Assembly (NCBI GenBank): GCA_033032175.1
Contig: CM065308.1
Location: forward strand, 19,401,590-19,465,589
Length of the DNA stretch: 64,000 nt
Direction: 5' to 3'
From: Saturnia japonica
Lineage: Eukaryota; Arthropoda; Insecta; Lepidoptera; Saturniidae
In this document: positions 55,895-64,000 of the stretch, one piece after another
How positions within the stretch are numbered: the first letter of the stretch is position 1
Layout: each line of letters opens with the position of its first letter
The notes under the pieces: generated by a model
Told to the model about the DNA's origin: nothing
Seen by the model: only the letters and a program-made list of their open reading frames with translations
Databases searched by the model: none
Translations under genes and position numbers: made by a program

Positions 55895-56080
55895 TATTCT
55901 AAGTAACTTATCCGAGAAATGAGCAGTTTGGGCGGCTGCTGCCTCCCTTGGGTGAGATAGCCGGTTCTCAGTTTTGGTCTCCGAAAATTTCATCTTATTC
56001 AAAGTTGGTATCTTATCCGAGAAATAAGTGATCGGCGCGCCTGGTAGTTTCCCTTCTTGGTCTTGGCGCAAAGACACTAC
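55895..56080. repeat. Local direct repeat 'CTTATCCGAGAAAT'
   Basis: 'AACTTATCCGAGAAATGAGC' at 55,905 and 'ATCTTATCCGAGAAATAAGT' at 56,010 lie in the same direction, 105 bases apart. The intervening sequence is GC-richer than its surroundings. The 88-codon minus ORF over it is not recognised. Confidence 0.45.
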
Positions 56081-56096
56081 CAGTTTAGGAAAACAA

Positions 56097-56290
56097 AAAA
56101 TCGCTAACCGTGATTATCCTAGTAAGGTTAGACCCAACAGTTTGTAATATTGAATTGTCATCGACCCTTGATAAGTATGCTAAATTTCGAGGTAATCCGA
56201 CGTTTTGAAGGGGGTCAAAATAATTTCCGTTTACATACATACATACTAACATACGTATGAAGCTAATAATAAAAAAAAACGTGTTAATAA
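56097..56290 (+). repeat. Common retroelement tail with 'ACATACATACATAC' run
   Basis: 'AATCCGACGTTTTGAAGGGG', 'TCAAAATAATTTCCGTTTAC' then a CATA repeat and 'GTATGAAGCTAATAATAA' are, from memory, a common lepidopteran LINE/SINE 3' part. Confidence 0.4.
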
Positions 56291-57079
56291 CTCAGTGCTG
56301 TAAAAAAACTAGCGCTATATTTTATTTTATATTTTATTTTATACTTAAATATCTAAAAGATAACAAATTATCATTATTAAAGGGAAATAAACAGCATTAC
56401 TTATTTATCATATTTATAATTGTATTAAAATAAGTATTTACTTTTAAAATATATAGAGATAATATATTTTTTTAAAGATGAAAACTAACTCTTGAAAGCC
56501 ACGGCTTACTTTGTTTTCCGTTTGCAATACTGATGATTCTACAGCTCTGTATTTTTCCTATAGATAGTGATACAAGTTACAACGCCAAGATGCTTTGTCC
56601 AGTTTTGTCAAGCTGTTTTCCTTCATCGACCAGCCTATTTTGTAACTAATTGAAATTAGTGAAATTATATATGCATGCTATACATGCTAGAAGTAGTTAA
56701 AGCCATGACTGCCATGAGACATCGAATCTATTCTTTAGTCCAGAAGTATAATTATTCAATCTACATTTTTATTTAAAAGGAAGAATGTTTCTGCTTATGT
56801 AGTTCTATATACACATGTAAGAAATTATAATTCTTATAAAACAAAACAAAAATATCTCCAAAAATTTTATCTCGCGTATATATATATTATAATTTAACGT
56901 TGTATAAATTAACCATAGATTTATTGTTTGGTCTCTGTAACCTTAGACTAAGGACCTATATTATTGTAGAACACTGTATTTCCGTATCATTAACGATTAC
57001 ACCAGCGCACGCGGTTAACGCAGTTTGGGAGGTTCTCGAATTCCTCAAAAGTCTGGCTATCACAAAGATTCTTTCGAAT
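56291..57079. other. Unassigned AT-rich DNA
   Basis: Nothing recognised. Confidence 0.45.
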
Positions 57080-57146
57080 CCGAGTGGTAGTTCCAGAGAT
57101 TACCGTGTTTAAATAAACAAACAAAAAAACTTTTCCGCTTTATTAT
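57080..57146 (-). mobile_element. Helitron-like family B fragment
   Basis: 'GTGGTAGTTCCAGAGATTAC' and 'AAACAAACAAAAAAACTTTT' are the reverse of the family B 5' region. Confidence 0.5.
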
Positions 57147-57689
57147 GTCATCATATCGCATTTCCGTCACATGGTGCGAGTGCAGATTTTTTATTTTACC
57201 CTCACGCGCCAAAATATAACTTAATACATCTATGTGGTTTTCCGTAAGTACTTATTTGATACGAATGAGTGAGGCGTTTTTATATTGAATCTGAAAGTTC
57301 TTATAGAATATGTAGGCGTTTAACGTTCGGGCAACGCGTCAATCGCCTCGGGCCGTACCAGAGTAGGCGACAGTCGGGCAATTATGTTCGCAACTTTCGA
57401 TTTCGCCCGAAGGTGTTGTTGTCTGGACGTGTCAGGTTTCAGAGAGCACCTATTTATACATTCGACACTGTTTCACTTGCTACCTACTACGCATGCTTTT
57501 CCAGCAGCTCCATCTGAATAGGATTATATGCAATATTTAAAAGCATTTTCAATTTAAACATCTTTAGGCGCGATAAGAAACACAATAATGACGATTGTGA
57601 ATTTTTACACGTTGTAACAAAAACTCTATATTATGAAGTTGCTTTTTGCAGAAGCTGCGGTGAAGATAGTCACAGTTGATGTTATTTTT
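57147..57689. other. Unassigned; GC-richer middle
   Basis: An 82-codon plus-strand ORF at 57,269-57,517 is Arg-rich with no domain. No start or splice context supports it. Confidence 0.35.
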
Positions 57690-57790
57690 TAACCGACTAC
57701 AAAAAAGGAGGAGGTTCTGAATTCGAATGTATATTTTTTATGTATGTTCAGGCATAGCTTCTTTGTTTATGAATACTTACCCGTAAATAC
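57690..57790 (+). repeat. 'CCGACTTCAAAAAAGGAGG' family copy
   Basis: 'AACCGACTACAAAAAAGGAG' and 'TTCTTTGTTTATGAATAC' are the clearest form of this very common lepidopteran repeat in the window. Confidence 0.6.
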
Positions 57791-57820
57791 GTATATCTTG
57801 TATCTTTTCTTTTATGTTTA

Positions 57821-58144
57821 CTAGCGGTCGCCCAAAGACCGAAATTCGACCAGCAACTTTTTAATCATAAACTATTTTCTGTTAATATTATATCAGTTGC
57901 TGTCACTTTTCATTGAGTGACAATGACAATATTTTTGAGGGTCTAAGTTCAATGGCACTGGTCGTGTTAGGATTCGCAGTATTAATTTATTTAATTTAAT
58001 ATATTAGTAATAGATATTATAGATAAATTTTAGGTTTCTGCACACCTCCAAATAAAATTTAACCATGCCAAATCTCAGTCTTCCGTGCACGCAATACGTT
58101 TAAAAAGTTACCGAAAGCTTTTGCTTCACGTATTAATATAATGA
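57821..58144 (-). mobile_element. Helitron-like family C, full-length (324 bp)
   Basis: Left edge CTAGCGGTCGCCC after an A; right edge the reverse of TCATTATATTAATACGTGAA before a T. It shares the long 'GCTGTCACTTTTCA.TGAGTG' block with 35,247-35,606. Confidence 0.75.
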
Positions 58145-59022
58145 TTATGCTTAGTTTTTTTTAGTATTTGTACCAGCAATAAACGTTTTTTTCTTTCTAT
58201 TTTATAACACGCGTACATATTAAGTAAAGGCACCCCCAATTTTTTGTGGGGTTCTTTTGATTAAATACTCTATATTATGTTTTTGCATCTATTTATTTAT
58301 ATTTTACTGTGTATTATGAGGTGGGTTACCTTGGTGCGCTCTTGTGCCAATAGTATTGCAATCATACATATATTAAAAAGTCCTTGGTAATAAATTGTCC
58401 CGGCGCGTCGCGCATCTGCAAGATTGGTTTATAGGTGTCTAATTTATCCAACTACATGTGATGTCATACATGCATTGTCAGCACAGTATGATTACGGCAA
58501 ATGATTACTATGCATTTTACATCTACGGGCAGTGTGATGTATTACTGTCTAACAAGTGAAATCCCAAAGAAATATGTGGTTACAGGGCAATCTTCAAGTA
58601 TGGACCATTGAAATAGTTTCAATACGTATACGGGTATGACGAGAGTTGGTCATAGGTGGAATCGCGCAGATTTGCGTGATTGGTCAACGGAACCAGTTCA
58701 GAAACTAATTTTTCAATGCAGTGGACTTCGGATGAGTTGTGGGAATTGGGCCGGACGGCGCGGCAGCTTGATTGTGTTTACGAGTTTAACTAAAACTCGT
58801 GTGAAAAAAATATGCTAATATTTTTTGATACTAGCTTGAGAAAATAATTTGTCCACTGAAATATATTTATAATTCACAATGAACAGACTTTTATATCGAT
58901 AACTTTATTATTAGTGAAGGTAGGTATATGGTGTATGTAGTAAAGCAAGTAAACCGAAAGTATTCAAAAAAAGTCAATGACCTCGGTTGGTGTGAGATGT
59001 CACGGGACGTATTATCAGTAAA
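58145..59022. other. Unassigned
   Basis: A 60-codon ORF at 58,636-58,818 has no recognised feature. Confidence 0.4.
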
Positions 59023-59175
59023 GGGGTTATTTCACGCCACGATCTACCGTACCCGATTTCCAGGGCTTTTGGCCGTGGAATCGAAGCAATAACGACGCTC
59101 GATCCTGCGGCCAAAAGCCCCCCCTGCCCTCCTCCCGGAAATCGGGTACTGTAGATCGAGCCGTGAAATAACCCC
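59023..59175. mobile_element. 153-bp foldback MITE with TAAA flanks
   Basis: The ends GGGGTTATTTCACG and CGTGAAATAACCCC are exact inverse complements. The arms stay complementary inward through 'GATCTAC.GTACCCGATTTCC' and 'GGGCTTTTGGCCG', leaving a ~32-base loop. The right arm carries about 15 extra G/C bases. TAAA flanks both sides (59,019-59,022 and 59,176-59,179), a likely 4-bp target duplication. GC-rich and non-coding. Confidence 0.75.
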
Positions 59176-59289
59176 TAAAATACTTAATTGCGGTTAATAT
59201 TTTGCATTAAACGTTTTATTGTAAATCCAGTAATATCTAGTAGTCTGTTTGTTTAATCGAACGATATCATCATCATTTTATCAATGCTC

Positions 59290-59490
59290 ATATCATCATC
59301 AATGCTGAACTGCATTCAGCGGCTTCCCGCAAGCGTTATCAGGACTTCATACTACCTTCTGGCAGGTCTACCCACGCTACGTCTCCCGGTACGTGACTGC
59401 CACTCGAGAACTCTTCTGCCTAGGGCTGCCACCTTATTTTGGAAGAAAAACAGTATATTTAAAAAAAAATTGCAAGAAATATAGTACTTT
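59290..59490 (+). pseudogene. LINE ORF2 C-terminal fragment
   Basis: The plus frame reads LPVRDCHSRTLLPRAATLFW, then KKNSIFKKKLQEI and a stop. This mirrors the 'R...F.PRA..LWN.LP......FK..L' ending of insect LINE ORF2. Only the last ~60 codons survive, just 5' of the LTR retrotransposon. Confidence 0.55.
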
Positions 59491-59666
59491 TGGGAAAGTT
59501 AGGAAAAATAAAGTACAAATTTGTTTTTAATCATTATTAATCAATTGCTCAAAAACAGAGTTTCATGTTTACAGGGTTCATGTATGAGTTTCTTTATTCC
59601 ACCAAAACTTTTCAATACCTGGACACATTTGAAAAAAAAACCTACACAAGTTTGTTGAATACATGT

Positions 59667-60512
59667 TGTTGGCGACAGAACAGTTATTTTCGTGTTTCTT
59701 GTTAGGTTATTATGTGATATTATTGTGTTTACGTGTTATATGCTATGTGTTACGATAAAATAGATTGATACAGACAATATTATAGAGAAATGTTAGCGAA
59801 TACGCTACATTACAAGTTGCATGTTATATATTAAGATGTATATAAACGATTATGTATTATGTGTCACATATGTGAAAATAGAACTAATATAGAATAGATT
59901 AACGCATAGAGTAAGCCAATAGAGTAAGTATATCAAATATTATAGAAACTTTACGAACGGAAAACAGTGATGCCGCCCGTAAATTACATAGTTTTTGGCT
60001 TATGTACGGAATATATACGTGATGTATGTTATATATGAATATGTAATGAATAGGTAATACAAAAAGGAACATTTTGATATATGACATGTGTACATAAGAT
60101 ATATAATGAGAGAAATATGAAGTGATTAACAGGGCAACCAAAGCGAAAACTGAAATTAAAACACGAAATAATGCGGGGCTCTCTTTACGGTCATTCTCCG
60201 AACTACTTAAGCTCGAAGAGGGGCCGTATTGGGCACGGTGCAATTCAACGAGTCAACGAGTACAAGTAACAACACGAAGAAAGCTTTGGTCGTCCTGCGA
60301 ACAATCAACAAACAAGATATCGACTTTCATTGAAGACCCGGCACCTCAAGCGGTCGCGCATTATTGCACCCCCCGGACCCCCTCACTACTAACGTCACGC
60401 AACCCACTGGCATCCGTACGGTATCTACGAGACGGGCATCCGGCGCAACAAAACACCCGTCCAAACCGGGGAAACGTCACACCCCCCCCGTCTGCGTGAC
60501 GCGTACCCAACA
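59667..60512 (+). mobile_element. BEL/Pao 5' LTR (846 bp)
   Basis: Defined by its end: the primer binding site starts at 60,515, and the sequence just before it ends CCCAACA. The matching start TGTTGGCG at 59,667 gives the expected TG...CA ends with a 6-base inverted repeat (TGTTGG/CCAACA). TATATAAA at 59,839-59,846 is a plausible LTR promoter. The 3' LTR lies outside the window, so the LTR length and target duplication could not be checked against a second copy. ORFs inside (114 and 125 codons) are not recognised. Confidence 0.65.
59839..59846 (+). promoter_or_regulatory. TATA-like box in the LTR
   Basis: TATATAAA about 170 bases into the LTR, a usual place for the U3 promoter of an LTR retrotransposon. 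Confidence 0.35.
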
Positions 60513-60514
60513 GT

Positions 60515-60532
60515 TGGTCCTTCGAGCCGGAT
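60515..60532 (+). other. Primer binding site for tRNA-Tyr
   Basis: TGGTCCTTCGAGCCGGAT is complementary over 18 bases to the 3' end of insect tRNA-Tyr as I know it (acceptor TCGAAGG, then A and CCA; T-stem CCGGC). It starts two bases after the LTR's CA end, the normal spacing. This fixes element orientation and LTR boundary. Confidence 0.8.
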
Positions 60533-60700
60533 CCTCGATACCGTTACGGGATGCCAGTCACCAGGAGCCAGTGGGGCTCTCCGAGGGAGCAGCCGCTTGA
60601 GGTTGCACCACAAGAGAGCAGCACAGAGACCACAGAAGTTACTTCATACGAGACCACCGTCACCGGCACGACGGGAGAAACAGCTTCAAGGGAAGACTAG

Positions 60701-61126
60701 GATGCACCAACGGTGAGGAAGAACCATCCTGCATCCATCAGGTCTTTAAAAAGACGGAAGGAGCTGGAAGCTCGCGCCGAACTGGCCGAAAAGGAGCTGC
60801 GAGAGGCACAAGCAGCCACGACAGCTGCCACGCTACGACTGGAACTCATCCAGGTGGACAACGAGGAAGAAGACTCCGTTATTGAAGAGCCAATAGACCG
60901 GGTGGACCAAGTCAGGGACTGGGTTCAGAAGGCTGCAGAGGGCGTCTCCAAGGAGGGACACGAGGGGGAGGCACCCAAGGAGGGGTGTGTACGGACCCCC
61001 CCACCTTCCGCACGCGAACCCGATACTAAGGCCGATATGGAGAAGAGTCATCAAAGCCTTGCAAGAGTCCTCACTCAAGCATTGAAGGGAGTCAAGATCC
61101 AGAGCCAGGTGCTGCAGCCAGACTAA
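60701..61126 (+). pseudogene. BEL/Pao gag N-terminal region
   Basis: An open frame follows a TAG at 60,698-60,700 and runs to TAA 61,124-61,126. It contains a strongly helical, charged stretch (about 60,750-60,850: LEARAELAEKELREAQAA) likely to form a coiled coil, then an acidic linker and a Pro-rich 'RTPPPSAREP' segment. No ATG occurs in this frame before 61,037. An ATG at 60,702 is present but one base out of frame and closes after four codons, so the natural start seems lost to a small indel. The next frame, after the stop, is the same frame: gag is interrupted, not overlapping. Function in an intact element: N-terminal part of the capsid precursor. Confidence 0.65.
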
Positions 61127-62836
61127 GTGCACCAACTACCACTGTTCGATGGTGACACAAGAGAATGGATGGCCTTCAAAGCTGTATACGAAGACACCGC
61201 TCCGCTCTTCTCTGCCACACAGAACATGGCGAGATTAAGAAGAGCATTGAAGGGAGAAGCAAGAGAGGGAGTTTGCAGCCAACTGTACTCCGAGAGCACA
61301 CCGGAGGAAGTGATGGAAGCCCTGAAGCGGAGTTATGGGAGAGCGGATGCACTGGTCCTGGCAGAACTGGACAGAATCAAGAAACTGCCACCGATCAGCG
61401 ACAACGCCTATGACGTATGCTTGCTAGCAAGCAACGTCAACAACACCGTGGCGGCGATACGAGGACTGCGAAAACCACAATACCTGCAATCTCCAGAGAT
61501 ATTGAGGAGCATCGTCGACAAGATGACAGCCATATTGAAGTACCGCTGGTACGACTACGTAGCGGACAAGGCCGAAGGTGATCCTGACCTCAACATGATG
61601 GCGGTATGCCTGAACAGGATGGCGGATCGCTGTGGACCACACGCGATACTAGACACCACAACAAGGAGGCAGATACCGAAGCGACAAGCTGCGCACACTA
61701 CAACCGAACATATAGACCAAGAGAGGCCAAATAGAGAAAAGAGGGGGATCGAAAGAGAAGGAAGAGACAAAGAAGCATGCCCACATTGCCACGAGGGACA
61801 TTACCTGCGGGAATGTCCAAGGTTCCGTCAAGCACCTGTAAAGAAACGATGGAGTATCGCGAAGGAATCGCGATTATGCTACAAGTGCCTGAGCGGAAGG
61901 CATAGGAAAGAGACCTGCCGTCAACCTTCATGCTCAACCTGCAAACGATGGCATCACAACTTGCTTCATGAGGACAGAGAAGAGTCCAAGCAAGAAGATG
62001 GAAAAGAAGTAGCCAACAACCTGAGGCTACCAGTGAACTGCACCAGGTCTTCAAGAGCCTACTTGAAGATGCTTCCCGTCGAGATCTATGGACCAGCAGG
62101 AGCAGCTGAAGTCCTGGCACTGCTGGATGAGGGGTCAACAGTTACACTCCTGGACTCGACGGTAGCGGAACAGGTTGGCCTCAAAGGACCTAAGGAGACG
62201 CTTCATTTGGAGACTGTGGGTGGAAAATCCATGGTAAGCAAGGATTCAATGAAGCTCAACATGCAGATAAGGGGATTACACCAGTCCAAGAAGCGAGCGA
62301 TCACCGGGGTGCGCACCATTGACGACATGCATCTGACTCCTCAAAGACTGGAGAGGAGCACAATAGAAAACTGCGCACACCTAAGGAAGCTAATGAGTCA
62401 ACTGCATTACGAAGAGGGTTCTCCCAAGTTGTTAATAGGGCAAGACAATTGGGAACTCATCATCTCAAGAGGAACGCGCAAAGGAAAGAAGAACCAACCA
62501 GTAGCATCCTTCACACAACTTGGATGGGTGCTGCATGGGTTTGATGGAGGCGCGTCAAAACCAGTCAACTTCACCACATGCGCACACGTATCAGCACGTG
62601 AAGAAGCATTGGAGAAGTTGATGAAGGACCATTTCGCGGTGGAATCATTGGGGGTTCTACATAAGAGACCAAGCACGGACCAGGACCAGAGAGCAATGGA
62701 CATATTGGAGAGAACCTGTCAACGCTTGGAAGATGGACGCTTCGAAGTCGGGCTTCTGTGGAAAAATGATGTTGAGGAGTTGCCAGACAACTTCAAAGCC
62801 ACAGAAGTAAGACTGAAAGGGATCACGAAGAAGCTA
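61127..62836 (+). pseudogene. gag-pol: BEL/Pao gag capsid, zinc knuckles and aspartic protease
   Basis: 570 codons in frame with the preceding segment, from directly after TAA 61,124 to TAG 62,837-62,839. Domains in order: a gag core beginning LPLFDGDTREWMAFKAVYED (the 'LP.F.GD...W..F' signature of the BEL/Pao gag family often listed as DUF1759); three zinc-knuckle-like motifs at about residues 218-285 (CPHCHEGHYLREC, CYKCLSGRHRKETC, CSTCKRWHHNLLH); and a retropepsin-like site ALLDEGSTVTLLD with the Asp at residue 334 (the BEL 'DUF1758' protease region). It would package RNA and process the polyprotein. The start and stop are nonsense mutations in one long ORF, or conceivably a readthrough site. 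Coding sequence is GC-rich compared with the flanks, and otherwise intact. Confidence 0.85.
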
Positions 62837-62839
62837 TAG

Positions 62840-64000
62840 AAAGATCCGGAGCTGAAGATAGAATACGAGAACCAAATGGAGAACCTATTGAAGAGTGGAT
62901 ACGCTGAAGAAGCCGAAGGAGAATCCACTTCAAGGAGGAAGTGGTACTTGCCACATTTTGCCGTCACGCATCCCACCAAGAAGAAGAAACGCCTGGTGTT
63001 CGACGCTGCTGCCAAGTCAGGAGGGAAGAGTCTGAATGACCTGCTCTTACCCGGCCCGGACCGGCTGCAGTCACTCTTTGGTGTCCTGCTGCGCTTCCGC
63101 CAGAAACCGATCGCGGTGGTAGCGGACATCAAAGAAATGTTTCTTCAGATACGGATACGAGAAGAGGACCGTGACAGCTTAAGGTTCTTATGGAAGGGGG
63201 ATCAAGCAGAAGGACCCATCAAGGAGTACAGAATGACATCAGTCATATTTGGGGCCGCCTGCTCTCCTAGTGCTACAATCTTCGTGAAGAACAAGAATGC
63301 CACCGAATATCAAGATCAGTTCCCGGAAGCTGCTAGTGCAATAGAACATAATCAGTATATGGACGACTACTTGACGAGTTTCGACACGGAAGAGGAGGCA
63401 ATCAAGGTAGCCAGTGATGTGGACACCATTCACAGGAAAGCCAAGTTCGAATTGAGAGGATGGGCGTCCAACAATCACGCCGTGTTAAGAAGCCTCACCA
63501 AAGAGACCGGGCAAAAAGAGATCAACATCGGACCGAGTGAAGAGAAAACCCTGGGCTTGCGATGGTGCACGGGAGATGACGAACTACGTTTCAGAACGTG
63601 CCTTCGCAAACTCAAAGAGAACGTCGCGATAAGAAGAGAACCTACCAAGAGAGAAGTAACGAGTGCGGTCATGGTCACCTGCGATCCTATGGGAGTGGCA
63701 TCACCGATTCTCATACAAGGGAAGGAACTCATACAGAACATATGGAGAAGCGGCGTCGATTGGGATGAGGAAATCACTCCGAAAGATCAAGAAGCCTGGA
63801 AAGAATACCTCACCAGCGTACAGATCCTGGAAGGTCTGCGTATCCCGAGATGCTTCACTGACTCAAGCGACGAGGGGGAGCTGCACGCGTTCACCGACGC
63901 CAGCGAGACAGCCTACGCTTGCGCAGTATACTTCAGAGCGAGTAAAGGACAAGGAGGCTATCAAGTCGCACTACTAGCAGCCAAGGCAAGAGTGACTCCC
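62840..64000 (+). pseudogene. gag-pol: BEL/Pao reverse transcriptase and RNase H, runs off window
   Basis: The same frame continues without a stop for 387 codons to the window edge, so it is partial at the 3' end. It starts immediately after the TAG at 62,837. RT motifs: KSGYAEEAEGE with WYLPHFAVTHPTKKKKRLVF (fingers), motif A with the catalytic Asp in VVADIKEMFLQI (residue 96), and motif C YMDDYL (residue 173, the BEL form of YxDD). After the thumb region comes LHAFTDASETAYACAVYF (Asp at residue 353), the RNase H-like 'F.DAS..A' block typical of BEL/Pao (Peptidase_A17/RNase H region). It reverse-transcribes the element's RNA from tRNA-Tyr. Integrase and 3' LTR are expected beyond 64,000. All catalytic residues I can see are kept. 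Confidence 0.85.

Noticed and set aside
60122..60600. 125- and 78-codon ORFs before gag
   Set aside because: They lie in the LTR and across the primer binding site, overlap in different frames and have no gag features.
61424..63777. Minus-strand ORFs of 60-146 codons opposite gag-pol
   Set aside because: They are shadows of the plus-strand coding frame, which has the recognisable domains.
1..64000. CRISPR array or bacterial operon features
   Set aside because: No direct repeats with unique spacers and no ribosome-binding-site-led gene runs; composition and repeats are those of an insect genome.

Overview
The window is AT-rich, repeat-dominated insect DNA, most likely from a moth or butterfly (Lepidoptera). 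The basis is recognition: Helitron-like elements ending in a GC hairpin plus CTAG or CTAA, several tRNA-headed SINEs, 3'-end scraps of non-LTR retrotransposons, and a BEL/Pao LTR retrotransposon, all of types familiar from lepidopteran genomes. No complete host protein-coding gene is visible. Nearly all recognisable coding sequence belongs to mobile elements, and most of it is broken.

Layout. 1-11 kb: Helitron-like and SINE/LINE scraps in AT-rich DNA. 11.3-12.9 kb: a degenerate six-base (CCYAAA) array, interrupted by a poly(A)-tailed R1-clade LINE 3' end and followed by the start of a possible Ty3/gypsy-type element. 13-22 kb: SINEs, a LINE ORF2 fragment and much unassigned DNA. 22.5-27.5 kb: five copies of one Helitron-like family in mixed orientation. 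29.8-30.7 kb: a jockey/CR1-type LINE C-terminus on the minus strand. 31-42 kb: Helitron families B, C and D, SINEs and unassigned DNA. 42.5-43.8 kb: the only strong host-gene signal, a GC/CpG-rich block with a TATA box, tandem E-boxes and good splice donors, matched to a possible acceptor at 45,947. 46.4-48.5 kb: a hAT-like element with 8-bp target duplications and a nested Helitron, then a decayed tyrosine recombinase cut off by a Helitron-like copy. 49-59 kb: a foldback element, SINEs, Helitron-like copies and a compact 153-bp foldback element. 59.7-64.0 kb: a BEL/Pao retrotransposon with an 846-bp 5' LTR, a tRNA-Tyr primer binding site, and gag-protease and RT/RNase H frames running off the window edge.

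Family names used in the entries. A: Helitron-like, 5' end TCTATACAATTAATAAAATT, 3' end GGGCACAGCTAG. B: 5' end TCTATACTAATATTATAAAG. C: 5' end TCTATATATTAATACGTGAA, 3' end GGGCGATCGCTAG. D: the ATTATAAATGTGAAAGTTTG family. E: a family ending in a CGAGC-rich 'GGTCGCCCAGATATT' stretch. SINE S1, S2 and S3 are three tRNA-headed families with different heads. Families A, B and C have the features known for Helitrons (5' TC, 3' CTRR, insertion between A and T, no target duplication). None of the copies encodes a Rep/helicase.

How it works together: the region reads as a transposon graveyard around one candidate promoter and first exon. The BEL/Pao copy is the youngest-looking coding element but carries two in-frame stops and no usable in-frame start. 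Calls rest on reading and translation by eye; family assignments come from memory of motifs, not a search.
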